Assembly: GCF_002234675.1 (NCBI RefSeq)
Contig: NC_019867.2
Span: forward strand, 32,430,614 to 32,494,613
Origin: Oryzias latipes
Taxonomy: Eukaryota > Chordata > Actinopteri > Beloniformes > Adrianichthyidae
DNA: 64,000 bases
Direction: 5' to 3'
Numbering within the stretch: position 1 is the stretch's first letter; the number at the start of each line of letters is the position of its first letter. Made by a program: the position numbers and the translations under genes. Of the stretch, positions 10,435 to 21,351 are shown piece by piece. The notes beneath the pieces are model-generated. The model did no database searches and was not told where the DNA came from. It saw nothing but the letters and a program-made list of their open reading frames with translations.

Positions 10435-12000
10435 ATCAGTCTACTTGTTGACATCACGCTCTGATCTTCTCTCAGTTCTGAAGAAGACCACAAGAAACTC
10501 CTCCTGTTGGGACAGGCGCTTCGCCGCAGTTCAAGGGCAGCTGTCCTTGGTTCTTGTTTAAACTCTTCCAGGTGTGTGTTTGTGTGTGTGGGGGGGTCTT
10601 TTCATTTTGAGCTGTGCTGAGCTTCTGGGAGCCTCAGATTTGAACATGTGTGTTCATAGCCTCTTAATATTTGATGATGCTCGGTCAGCCTCCTCTGGCT
10701 GTCTGCTGTGGTCAGCTGACTTCTTTCACCTTCATATATGATTTACATTGTTTACTCGAGAAAACAACCCACGAAACCTCCAGCGAGCTGTTCTAAATTA
10801 AGCGCCATCTTAAAGTTTTATGGGCTTCACAAACGCCTTGCCTCATCCCCCTCAGTCCCCCCCTCATCAGATCCCAAACCCCTATCTTTGCAAACCTGAG
10901 TTGCTATGGACACCCGTCTTACCATCCTGTGATCAGATATCAAGGAATGAAACCAGCAATATTCCGATCAGAGGTCGACCGCCCTACCACTGCACCACGG
11001 CCGCTCCATTAACCCATTACTCACGTTGCAATCAGCCTTCCTCTTGAGTAGCCATACATCTTCATTTACACCAGGTGTCCCCAAATATGTCCTACATATT
11101 TACCAACCAGCCTAGCGTTGAAGCTCCGTATTGGCTAAACACACCTGATCCAGGTAATCAGCAGCAAATATCTGAAGGTAAAAATGTGTCTAAATGAATG
11201 CACTTGTAAATTTGATGTGAGAACTTGTAATATAGAATGTGAATACTTGTGCATCAAAAATCTGCATCTGTGTGTAAAAATCTTCTGCTGTGAACTGACA
11301 CATTCCCATTTGCATGTGTTTCTTTAGAGTTCCAACTTCAAATCTGTGATTCCAACTGCTCAAATGTGCTTCTGCGTGTGCTCCAATCTGCTGGCGCAAA
11401 TCACAAGTGCGCTACAACTGCGCTCTGACTTCTGACACATTCCTTGCGAGAAACTTGTGTCAAAACTGATCTGTGTCCGAAAATGGAACTGAGGGGGGAG
11501 GGAGGGTTAGAGGAGGCAGAGTCCACCAATCAGAGTGCAGCACTTAGAGGACTTGGTAAAGTTAGAAAGGTCTTCACAGATATGGACTTCCTGCTTCAAT
11601 AACTCTTCTTACAAACATTCAAATGTGACAGCAAGTATCTCAATCATTCTGTATTAACACAGAGAGTGAACTACAAATGCATTTCTAAAGGAAAAAGTCT
11701 GTTTTTTCCTGCATTTTAATGAGAAATGATCTCTTCGTGCTTTAGATGCAGACATGCAGCGCGACAGCTGCCAAAGGATCGTCAACAGGAAAATCATCTT
11801 TGTTGTAGCAGAACAACAGGGTCAGGGCTATTGAGCAGCTTTATTATAAAGCATATGGATTTTTTTTTGTCCTGTCCAATAGCTGGGCAGGCAGATGAGA
11901 ACTGAGGGCCTCTTGTGTTGGACATATTTTACTTTAACAAGAGGGGTTATTAATCTTCAGACAAACCAGAGGTATGTCTGAATAAACCCCTTTTGTAATT
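10435..12000. other. Intergenic, mostly unassigned
   Basis: No supportable gene. A tRNA-like SINE head lies at 10941-11008 (listed). The phrase acacacctgatccaggtaa at about 11140 recurs near 42728 and belongs to a dispersed repeat that I cannot name. The rest (11180-12000) has no feature I recognise. Confidence 0.5.
10941..11008 (-). repeat. tRNA-derived SINE head fragment
   Basis: Read on the minus strand it begins gcggccgtggtgcagtggta (A-box-like) and contains ggtttcattcc (degenerate B box) at tRNA spacing. A related head occurs at 19202-19261. No SINE body or tail was recognised, so this is a fragment. Confidence 0.6.
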
Positions 12001-12994
12001 GAGGCCAAACTTTATTAATTTCAATCATGTTTGTAAATCTTTGGTGTTGGACCGGACGGAAAAGGAAAGAAGGGAAGAAGAGGGAGGGATGTTAGAGGGG
12101 GGGGGGGGTGATAGTGGGAGGGGGGGGGGGATAAGACCATGAAGCAGCATAGAGCAGACAAGTTACGGTAGGGTTCAAATGTAGTACAAAAAGGGCGGGG
12201 CCTGTTCACACACACTGAAATATTATCAACACACCTGCTAGCTGCAAAAATGTCCACATGTCAACATGTACACAAAACAGATAGTGTTCACGAACGCATA
12301 CTTATGCCTTAAAACCAACTAGTGTGAAATATTTCATTCATTCAATCACGTAAACTATTAGTGCAAAGGTGAGCTAACACCTGTGCTCAGGTGAGTGTTT
12401 ATGTTCTTCTAAAATGGATGGTGGAATGTGAAAAGAAGGAGGGAGAGTGCCCAGCCATCCCCACACCAAGACCCCCGCCGCAGGAGCAGCGGCAGCCGGA
12501 ACCCCCCAACGCCACATGGCAGCAGGCAGGGAACAACCGCCCCCCGGGCGACCAAATCCGCCACCCAGGCCAGGGCCAGCAGGACCGCCGCGAGGCCCCC
12601 AGAGCCAGAGAGCAGGGAGGCACGGGGGTAAAGAGAGCGCCGCCCCAGCCCAACCAGGAGAGCAGCCCCCCCGCCGCGCCGGGAGAGCCCAACGCAGGCC
12701 CCCACCCGAGAAGGGTGCCCACAGCCCCAGACGAGCACCCCATCACCACCCAGGAGTTCTGGTCATCCCCCCGCCCCAACCCCAGGTACAAGCCAGGACC
12801 CCCCAAGGGAGACCCGCTCCGCACTCCAGGCAGCCACCCACCCGCCCCACGGTTGGTCCAGGGAGGAGCAAAGCAGGGGCCCGCCGCCCCCGTCCAGAAG
12901 GGAGGCAGCTGGCCCCTGCCTTGCTCTGTGGCCCGACCAGGCTCGGCCACAGTTGGAAATTTGGCAGGGCCCAGCGCTCAGGGGCAAGGACCAG
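12000..12994 (-). repeat. GC-rich dispersed repeat, left half
   Basis: G-run and purine-rich DNA (12055-12130) is followed by very GC-rich sequence (12440-12994). Read on the minus strand, about 12740-12880 corresponds to 34720-34820 on the plus strand: both can be read as a peptide with GCLECGAGL...GWG, and they share gcctggagtg and similar phrases. It is therefore a copy of an interspersed family, not a gene. The several overlapping open frames on both strands are compositional. It is interrupted by the Harbinger element and resumes at 14541. Confidence 0.65.
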
Positions 12995-14540
12995 GGGCCT
13001 CATTTATAAAGGTTGCGTACGCACAAAAGAATGCGTACACCACTCTCTACGCAATAGTTGAGATTTATAAAAAGCAAACTTGACGGGAAAATGTGTGGTC
13101 CTTCACGCTCTGACCCAGGCGTACGCACAAAAATGGGTGAAATGAGAAACGGCGACACCGTCGGCAGATGGAAGAAACACGTGAAAGTGAAAATGACAAT
13201 ACTGCCTCTCATAAATAACATGAAGACTTCACAAAGCAAGTCTTACAATTAACAGCTACACCAACACCCGTTTGATCGATCAGCAGTGAAACAAACAAAA
13301 AAATCAAACCAAAATTACAACAGAAATTCAAATGAACACATATTTGCAAAAAGAAAAGTGAAACATGTTCTGCAATATTGGCATGTTGTGCAATTCATCC
13401 TCATAAATAATATAGTTAACAGAACGAAATAATGTACAAAACTGATATTCTCGTCAATGTGTCCGTCTGGCGGAGCAGATATAGGTGCGGGCGTGCGGAC
13501 AGACGGACAGACATATTAATTGTCCACTAGGGAAAGTTGTTTTCATAGTAAAACATTTCTTCATAAGCTACAGAATTATGGTATTCATGCATATGCCTTT
13601 AGTTTGTTTTATTTTTCATAAAACAATGTATGGCGTATGTCTCCACCATTCAGAAAGCAACAAGAAATTACATTTGCTGATCAATTTCCCATTTCCACAT
13701 GGATTATTACCGACATCTGTAGCTTGTCAGATGTAAATAAATGGATGGAAATAAAATGCCCCATCACAATGCGTAATGACGCACAATGGCTGATCTTGCG
13801 CTCTTAGAGGATGTGGCAAATGGAAGAATTCGGAGTGAACGCATCTTTAAACGGCAAGAAGACTTGCTGGCAAACGAGGACGAGTGGCTTATGAGCCGGT
13901 TCCCACTTCCTCGAGCCGTCCTCTTGGACCTCTGCGGCCTTTTGGGCCCGGCGTTACAGTGGAGCACTCGGAGGAACCAGGCGTGTCACCCGGTGCAGCT
14001 GGCGCTCCGGTGCCCCCCCCGGTGGCAGAGACACTCTGGCGATGCAGCGCCAGACGTTTTTTATGCCTCGACTTTGATGTCCGACCATTTCTTTTTTATT
14101 TCGGCCACGGTCCGAGGTTGTGAGGCTACAGCATTACGGCGTTTGCCGCTCACGTGGCTTTTTGGCATTAGTAATGCCCACACTGTGCCCTCCACACAAC
14201 ACTTTTCTCCTCTTTTCCACCTCGCCAACCATAACTTCTACTTCACATTGAGTGAAGTTACGTTTTTTTTCATTTCCTCTCTGTGTTTGCCATGATTTCG
14301 CAATCAATGAATATTCCTTTGTGGGCGTTTCACGGACTATTTATGGGCAACTATGGGCGTGTCATGAAGCCTCAAAAGCTGCATTTAGAATCGGTTGTGA
14401 TTTATTAAGGGAAAGATGCGTAGGATGTGCGTGCGCACGGTTTTATAACTCCGAATATTTCTGTGCGTACGCACGTCCTATGTTTCATCCGTACGCCACT
14501 TCTGACGCAAATCCTACACAAAGTTTTAGAAATGAGGCCC
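12995..14540 (+). mobile_element. PIF/Harbinger DNA transposon, degenerate copy
   Basis: Terminal inverted repeats start GGGCCTCATTTATAAA on the left and, on the minus strand, GGGCCTCATTTCTAAA on the right. Subterminal tgcgtacgcac motifs occur near both ends. The 3-bp duplication CAG (12992-12994 and 14541-14543) fits the CWG target preference known for fish Harbinger elements. It is 1546 bp long, and the only coding remnant is a transposase N-terminus. It split the GC-rich repeat that continues on both sides. Confidence 0.85.
13786..14040 (+). pseudogene. Harbinger transposase N-terminal remnant
   Basis: From the ATG at 13786 about 65 residues resemble the N-terminus of Harbinger (HARBI1-type) transposases: a LLEDVANGRIR-like start, DLLANEDEWL, SRFPLPR and LLDLCGLLGPAL. 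After STRRN the similarity stops abruptly. The frame then runs on through unrelated residues, consistent with an internal deletion or frameshift. No DDE catalytic core follows before the right terminal repeat, so no functional transposase is made. Confidence 0.75.
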
Positions 14541-14687
14541 CAGAACCCACCCCCCAGGGACACGGACACCCCCGGCTCAGGTGTAATGTGAACCCCCTCC
14601 CCGCGCAGAGAGAGCACCGCCGGGCCCAGGAAACCTTCACCCAGGGGACACGGCCGCCGTTGCCAAGGGCCCCGTGGTGAGTGGTGA
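14541..14687 (-). repeat. GC-rich dispersed repeat, right half
   Basis: The same C-rich composition (cccaccccccagggacacggacaccc) as before the Harbinger insertion resumes immediately after the duplicated CAG. It ends where LTR-like sequence begins at about 14688. Confidence 0.6.
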
Positions 14688-14893
14688 GTAAAGTAACTTA
14701 GCTTGGAAGGTAAATACTAAAAGGCCAGACATAAGCACCGGAGTGAGTATAACGAACTGGCGCTGAATTCTGGTGAGAAGATCCCTTAAGAAGGCCGGCA
14801 GGGTGATGAGGAGATGAAGGTCAGCTGGTTCCAATCAGCAGAGCAGGCGCAGGAGCTGAGGGAGGGGGAGGTGAACTGACAGGCACCGTGACA
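14688..14893 (-). mobile_element. Truncated LTR related to the solo LTR at 19775-20277
   Basis: It shares ordered blocks with the 3' part (plus coordinates) of the solo LTR: acttagctt, gagcaccggagtgagta, a diverged gatctcctgaagaagg block, gatgaaggtcagctggt and the terminal ggcaccgtgaca. In element sense the LTR starts TGTCACGGTGCC at 14893. The far end is missing, cut by the GC-rich repeat. Confidence 0.7.
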
Positions 14894-14981
14894 GAGGCGT
14901 TAAACGGGCCTTTAAGCAAAGAAATGCTGTAGCGTTGTGTTCATTGTCAAGTCTCTAAATGTCTCTCTTTGATCAAATGAA

Positions 14982-15054
14982 TGTTTCTGCCCAGTTTCGA
15001 GCTGGGGACCTTTCGTGTGTGAGGCAAACGTTATAACCACTACACTACAGAAAC
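14982..15054 (-). tRNA. tRNA-Val (CAC)-like gene, probably degenerate
   Basis: The 73-nt minus-strand sequence folds as a cloverleaf: acceptor GTTTCTG / CAGAAAC with discriminator A, A box TAGTGTAGTGG, anticodon loop CTCACAC (anticodon CAC) and T stem CCCAG / CTGGG. It closely resembles vertebrate tRNA-Val-CAC. Defects are visible: a mismatch closing the anticodon stem (C31-A39), a D-stem mismatch, and CTCGAAA in place of TTCGAAA in the T loop. No clear T-run terminator follows within about 20 bases. It is likely a pseudogene or a weakly expressed copy. A tRNA-derived SINE is less likely because no body follows. Confidence 0.6.
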
Positions 15055-17025
15055 CTTAGTGACAGATGACATAAAATAACACACTAATGTAATTCACTCT
15101 ACTGCACTCTACTGCAACAAAAAGAGAGTAATTTGACATTATGAGAAAATCTGAACTTGAGATCCAAATAAAAGTAAAGGCTTCAAGTATCAACATAATT
15201 CAAGGTTTCCTTAAATTGACGTCTTTAGTGGTCATTTCTGTGTTCTTGTTCTGATTTACTGGTTTGGTTTATGTGGTTGCTCATTTCCCTTTCTCTGCTT
15301 TCTGTGCAGGCTGGCTGTGACTCCGCCCATTCTCCGTGTGATGCTTGGAGCAGTCACAGCTGCCTGCACTTTGCCAATCAGTCTGTTCCCTGAGGTTATC
15401 CTTGTAGATAAATCCCTGGGACTTTTCTTCAAATGTGCTTGTGGTTTTTCCCTGCATCTGGGTTTCCTCTTGTTTCCCTAATCGTGACAGTTCTTGTCAT
15501 TAATGTACTTTGTGAGAGTTTGACGGCATGGGGGGGAAGTCAGGTGTTGTGCATGCTGGATCTTTGTTGTAGGAGCTCTGAGTGACTCTTACAGTGGACA
15601 CTGGAAACATGTGATAAACAAAATTACTCGCAATAAATGTGTCCAGCTCTGTGCGAGTTGCATGTTTCTGGGCTGTAAAATCAAGTTGGGCTTGATTCAG
15701 TGACGTTGCTTCATCACAGGAGCACACGGAGCTGCAGCAGTTTTACTCTGACTTTTTTACAGATGTCAATAATGTCTTTGAACGGGACAAAACGTGCATT
15801 TAAGGTAAAAAAGCGTCTTTTTCTATTTACCCCGTTTCACCATGGTTCACTGCTACTTCCTGATTTGACCCAGGCACAGCATGGAGAAAGCGTCATCATG
15901 CACCCGCCTACTTGCTCCTAAACCAATCATAATCTCCTATTTGACTACCCCTCCCTCACACAGAAAAACACTGGTAGATGAAAAGTGCTCGATTAAAAAA
16001 AAAGAGTGCTTGCAGCTCATTCAACCGCATCAATAAACTGAGAAGTAAATTTATATTGAATACATTGCAATTGGGATGAAAGTAATTAGTTAGATTACTC
16101 TGCTACTTAACTTATGACGCCGTTAGGACTTTTCCGTTTGTCAGTCATTATGCTTGGTATTGGTTTTACAGTTTTGCTCCCAAAACTGACCACAGGGGTG
16201 CTGGATTCAACAAGCTACTATGAGAAAGTACCTTTGACAGGTCACTAGACCATCACAGGGATGTCCCACTTCTGTCCAGTCCAGGTTCTTGTAACTGACC
16301 ACGCCTGTTCCTGACTATGACAGAATCATTTCTCTATTGGCTTTTTCCAGTTTGAGTTCAGCATACATCCACTTCTTGTTCAAAGCAGTTGGAGAACAGC
16401 TCCCACACGGTTCCCTGTGCTTTTCCCAGCACCCCCCTCTGCCCACCCATGTCAGTTCGTGTTTTCAGAGTTCAGGTGGTTCTGCTTCCGAAACACTGCT
16501 TTAAGTGAAAATATCAGCCTGAGCTAACCTGCTGTCTGGTGAGCTAGCAGGCTAGCTGCCTGCTGTCTGCAGAGGATGTGCCGCTTCATCAATATTTTTT
16601 GCAAATCTAAATATACTCAATCGTCACCGTACACAAGTCACTAGCACTATTTCTGTCCCACAATGTGCTCAATCTGCAGGTCTGCTGACAGGGACAAATA
16701 TACACACAGAAGGGATCCTGTGTGTCCAGAGGAGAACGCTGCTCTTCATACCTGAGAGCACCACACTCCACATGCAAGCCAATGTCACATCCATGCGCTG
16801 TTTTTAAATGGTCGAGATTAAATGGTGCATACTTCTATTTTCTACCTTTTTTGAAGACCCAAAGTGCTTTCCTATGAAGTATTGCCAATCTGTGAAAAGG
16901 TTTCATACCTCCAATAAGAGATTTGTGTGTCTGTTAAAATGTTAGCCGGTAGAAGAGAAAGTGTCCGTCTGTAAAAACATTTTGTACTTTTGTACTTATA
17001 TTTTGTACTAACGTCTGTAAAACTA
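15055..17025. other. Intergenic, no gene recognised
   Basis: Mixed-composition DNA with only short, unrecognised open frames (for example 15500-15727 minus and 15700-15921 plus). I see no splice-consistent exons, RNA genes or repeat termini. Confidence 0.5.
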
Positions 17026-17094
17026 CACTCCCCGACCACTTTGCTAGTACCAGGCTGGACCCCCTTTTGCCTTCAGAACTGCCTTAAGGGGCCT

Positions 17095-17758
17095 ATATCA
17101 GGCAAAATCCACTTTTTGAATTTTTAAGTGTTAAAAACTCTTCCAGGAAGAGTCTGAGCTGCCAGCTCCGCCCCCACGCTAACAAACATGCCCACTTTCT
17201 TAGTGGAGCTAGCTAAACGCTTTCCTTTTCTATGCACAATATGAACATTCATCTTTGCAAAAGTTTGGATGTTGTTTGTTTTCGTGGACGAAACGCAGAC
17301 ACGCTGCAGAGGCCGCCTCTAGGTTGACGTCATAAAATGAGTGACACCCACAAGGACAGAAAGGCGGAGCCTCAAAGATTGTGTCGTTCTACTTCCAGGT
17401 AGGAAAATGAAGTGTGAAAATAACTCTTATTTAATTTAAATAAGTCTTTAGTGTGCCAAAGGTTAATATACGTGGATAAAGTTTATTCTGAAAAGTTTAA
17501 GAAAAAGCATGATATCGGACCTTTAGTGAAAGTGACACTTCTTGTAAACTGGTACACTGTAGGTCTACTAGAAGTGTCACTGATCCAATTATTGCACTTA
17601 AGTCATTTGTTATATTTGCAGGAAACATATCAATATTTTAACAAAAATTGAATAGTTAATTTGATTAAGTAATTACTTTTAGGATGCTTTCACTGAGGAA
17701 TCAAACTTAATTACCTTTTGAACAATGTAACAAATAGATATAACTAATTATTTTATAA
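17095..17758. other. Unidentified insert inside the Tc1 copy
   Basis: The sequence begins ggggcctatatcaggcaaaatcc and replaces the Tc1 3' coding part. It has no gene. The GC-rich first half turns into AT-rich DNA after about 17420. It may be a second dispersed element or a deletion-filler. I found no convincing terminal repeats. Confidence 0.45.
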
Positions 17759-17769
17759 AGAAATATTCG

Positions 17770-18520
17770 CAACACTGGTCAGAAAAGGATGGACATGGTC
17801 AGCAGCAATACTCAGGTAGGCTGTGGTGTTGGAACCATGCTCAACTGGTACTAAGAGGTCCAAAGTGAGCCAAGATAACATCCCCCACACCATGACACCA
17901 CCACCACCAGCCTGAACCGTTGATACAAGGCAGGATGGATCCATGCTTTCATGTTGTTGAGGCCAAATTCTGACCCTACCATCTGAATGTGGCAGCAGAA
18001 ATGGAGACTCATCAGACCAGACAATGTTTTTCCATCTTCTATGGTCCAGTTTTGGTGAGTCTGTGTAAATTGTAGCCTCAGGTTCCTGTTCTTAGCTGAC
18101 AGCAGTGGTACCCGGTGTGGTCTTCTGCTGCTGTAGTCCATCTGCCTCCAGGTTGGACGTGTTGTTCTTTCAGAGATGCTCTTCTGCAGACCTCGGTTGG
18201 AACCACTGGTTCTTTGAGTTCCTGTTGTCTTTCTATCAGCTGGAACCAGTCTGGTCATTCTTCTCTGACCTCTGACATCAACAAGACATTTCCGTCCACA
18301 GAACTGCTGCTCTCTGGCTATTTTCTCTTTTTGGACCATTTCTGTAAACCCTAGAGATGGTTGTGGGTGAAAATCTCAGTAGATCAGCAGTTTCTGAAAT
18401 CCTCAGACCAGCCCGTCTGGAACCAACAACCATGTTCAAAGTCACTTCTATCACCTTTCTTTCCCGTTGTACTGCTCGGTTTGAACTGCAGCAGATCATC
18501 TGGACCATGTCTACATGCCT
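17770..18520 (-). pseudogene. Tc1-like transposase pseudogene
   Basis: Minus-strand fragments in several frames match successive parts of a Tc1-type transposase. These are an N-terminal helix-turn-helix region (VVGSRRAGLRISETADLL...TTISRVYRNG, about 18350-18440), a middle part (RRMTRLVPADRK, about 18190-18270), a diverged catalytic stretch around the frame break near 18000 (WSDES-like) and a GGGGVMVWGMLSW block (about 17870-17910). At least two frameshifts and the loss of the whole C-terminus, including the last catalytic acidic residue, make it non-functional. Confidence 0.85.
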
Positions 18521-18529
18521 ACACGCATT

Positions 18530-18605
18530 GTTACCGTTACAAAGCCCATGGAGACGACTGTTGTTGTGAATTTGGGCTATACAAATAAAATTGAATTGAA
18601 TTGAG
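18530..18605 (+). repeat. LINE 3'-tail insertion
   Basis: The segment reads cccatggagacgactgttgttgtgaatttgggctatacaaataaa followed by attgaattgaattgag. The ctatacaaataaaattgaattg ending is typical of a short L2-type or SINE 3' tail. The flanks (acacgcattg and gttgctgatgtgtgatt) are neighbouring parts of the Tc1 end, so the tail inserted into the transposon. Confidence 0.75.
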
Positions 18606-18687
18606 TTGCTGATGTGTGATTAACTTATTGGAAATTTGCGTTAACGAGCAGTTGGACAGGTGTGCCTAATAGAGTGGCCGGTGAGTG

Positions 18688-19769
18688 CATTTCATAACTG
18701 TAGAAATAAATTTCCTTCTGTAAAATTGTTTTATTTGTGTGTAAAACGTTGGGAACACATGTGAGCATGCGCATTGATCCACAACCCAAGGTACAAGCAC
18801 AATTCCTTTGTTTCTCAGAGAAACGTTCCAGCAGCCTTTTACTGTCATCCAATTGGTGCGCTGTTTGGACCAGCCGATTGGATGACTGATATTCCTGCCA
18901 TGAACAGATAATGTGTTTAGTCTACATGGAGGAGACATGATAATATGGTAGAACCCACCCAAAATATGGTAAGTGACATACTTTACTACAACATTACAAC
19001 AACAGAAAATAGGTGTTGGTCGTTATTAGTTTCATGAAATTCTGATGATATCTTCTGGCATTTTTACTTGAGTCCTTCATGCACAACAAAGAAAGTTTCA
19101 TTTTTTCCTGGCATGGATATCAGGCCTCTAATCAGCTGGTCCAAGCAGTGGAGTGTGGGGTTCAGTGTCTTTCCCAAGGACACTTTGACACATAGGCGGA
19201 AAAGGCGGGAACTGAACTTGCAACCTTCGATTTGAGGTCTACCGCTGCAGCATGGCCGCCCAGATTAAAACACATAATTCATCATAAGACAGGTTTGACA
19301 CTTCAGTCTGGTTTAGCTAACTTTGATAAAAACAAGCTTGATATTATAAAAGTAAACTGCAATGTAGTACTCACCTAGAGGCAGTGGAACAGAAGGAATG
19401 GATTACAATTGCTGATTACTTTTTACTATTGCTGAAAACATGAAGGAAATGCTTTTATTCAGACTATTTTTATAAAAACACATTATATAGTGTGAAGGGA
19501 TGGTTTAAATGCTTTAGTACAACAATAGTGAAAATACTTCAGGAAGACGTCTAACACTCCCCTAAAGGAAGGACTCGTGACTGACAGGTTGTGATTTATT
19601 GATTATACCTTGAGCAGAGTCATCATGATAATCTCAACTCTGCAGGCGGAAGAATTGCTCTTTTCATTAAAGTTTTTGTGTTTGAGAATGAAGGATTGTG
19701 TGTGGGTAAGAAAAAAAACACAACCTAAAAAAAAAAACAGGTTACTTGTGTTTAACTGGACTTTCAGAT
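18688..19769. other. Intergenic with one SINE fragment
   Basis: No gene is recognised. A tRNA-like SINE head is present at 19150-19261. The remainder is AT-rich unique-looking sequence. Confidence 0.5.
19150..19261 (-). repeat. tRNA-derived SINE head fragment
   Basis: On the minus strand it reads gggcggccatgctgcagcggta (A-box-like), then ggttgcaagttcagttcc (B-box-like), and continues into ccaaggacactgaa phrases common in fish repeats. Same class as 10941-11008. Confidence 0.65.
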
Positions 19770-19774
19770 GTTCC

Positions 19775-20277
19775 TGTCATGATACGATGGCTGGGCAGAC
19801 CCAGATGCTGTAAGCCGGAAGAAACTCAGGAGCAGGGGTAGGATCAGAATATTTAATAACAGAAGTAGTCCAGAACAGGTGAGTCAGATTCGGGGTTCCG
19901 TGGGAATCCAGAGCAGCACGAGGCGAGACCGGAACCAGCTTGTGGCGAGCTTGAGCGCCGAGGATGGCGGGAACCAGCTTGAGGTGAGGCGGAGCGCCGA
20001 GGACGGTGTAACCGGAGCGGAGCGAGGAACCAGCGTGACCAGAGGTGAATGGACCTGAAGGCGTAAGACAGGAGTGGGTAAGTACAAGGCTTGGATAAGA
20101 GAGCGAGGTTACTTAGCTTAGGACCAGGCGTGAGCACCGGAGAGAGTACAACGGACTGGTGTAGTATGCTGGGGTGGATCTCCTGAAGAAGGTCTGCCTG
20201 AAGATGAGGTGATGAAGGACAGCTGGTACCAATGAGAGAGCAGGGAGGGAGAGGCAGCAGCCGGAGGCACCGTGACA
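19775..20277 (-). mobile_element. Solo LTR, Gypsy-like
   Basis: A 503-bp unit with the canonical TG...CA ends (tgtcatgata ... accgtgaca) flanked by a perfect 5-bp duplication GTTCC (19770-19774 and 20278-20282). In element sense (minus) it starts TGTCACGGTGCC and contains an ATTAAA-type polyadenylation signal (ttattaaatattc) about 80 bases from its end. No internal coding region is present, so it arose by LTR-LTR recombination. A truncated relative lies at 14688-14893. The Gypsy assignment is inferred from general LTR style only. Confidence 0.85.
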
Positions 20278-20282
20278 GTTCC

Positions 20283-21317
20283 TGTAACTTCATTTTTTGT
20301 CCTGGAGTTTTTGGCACAATTCTGTAATATTTAGCTCATCTAAACTCTTTCTATTGTTGAAAATCAAAAAGATCTTCTGAGGATGAAATTCCTCTGGTTA
20401 ACCCTCTGTGTGTGAGTGGATGATTATGTCTTTTGAGCTTTTTGCTTCAGGTTTTGTTTTCATGTTTTTTTAGGCGTGTGTTGCTTCTCCTAGTCTTTCA
20501 GGGGTTTTGCTGCCACATTCTTGGCGGTTATGCTTTTTTTATGTTATATTTTATGTATATAGGAGAAGCTTGTTCTGGTTTGTCTCTGCGTAAAAATAGA
20601 GAAACCTTCTGGATTAGTCCAGATAAGAAGGGTGAAGAAATGTTGACTTCTGCATGCACACCTGAGTGTCAGGTGTGCATTGAAAGCAGTTTCCATGTGG
20701 GCGTGTCCCCTACCCCCGGCCCGGTTGTTCACCTCTCTGCCGGCAGACGACAGACGCAGCTACAAGCCAAAAATGTAAAAATGCAGCGTGACCATGGGGT
20801 GAGGGGGGTGCTTAGAGGGGACATAAACTGTTCCTCTCCACTCTAAGTGATGCAGTGATAAACGGGCTGGGGGTGGAGTGGGGGGACAGGGGGGACATGG
20901 GAGCGCAGAATACCACAGAGGATCTGCAGATAGCCTCATGCTGTTCCAGTAGCATCAACCTGATGCCTTTGGAATGAAACCGACCTGTTGTTTTGCTGAT
21001 GGGGGGTGGGTGCTTAGAGCTATGTAAACATGTGCACTGCACCATTTTATGGACCCCCCCCCCTGACCTGCATTGTTGGTGCGGTCTTGGTCCCTTCCCT
21101 CCTCCAGTTGTGACTCTCTCCCTGTTTGCATTGATCCGGTTACAAACTGAGCTTGGCTCACAGAGCGCCACTTCCTGTTGGCGGCGAGCTCCGGCGCTCT
21201 GTGGACCCGAGGTTTTTTGTTTCGTTTGGATTGGAATTGAATCTGTACTGTTATTGCAGTAAAACACATCATACATCTGCACCCTGTAGATCAGAGTGTA
21301 GGTGAAGAAATTAACAG

Positions 21318-21351
<34 letters not shown>

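Larger units (their letters stand above)
17026..18687 (-). mobile_element. Tc1-like DNA transposon, gutted and invaded
   Basis: The right end (ggacaggtgtgcctaatagagtggccggtgagtg) and the left end (cactccccgaccactttgctag...accaggctggaccccctttt) are the diverged termini of a very common fish Tc1-like element, with TA before the left end. The minus-strand transposase is recognisable at 17770-18520. The segment that should join the left end (17026-17094) to the interior is missing, and about 660 bp of unrelated DNA (17095-17758) takes its place. A LINE 3' tail is inserted near the right end at 18530-18605. Confidence 0.85.

Noticed and set aside
12391..13083. Proline-rich 230-codon plus-strand frame and the antiparallel glycine-rich frames
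   Set aside because: Compositional frames across a dispersed GC-rich repeat that runs into the Harbinger terminus. Both strands are equally open.
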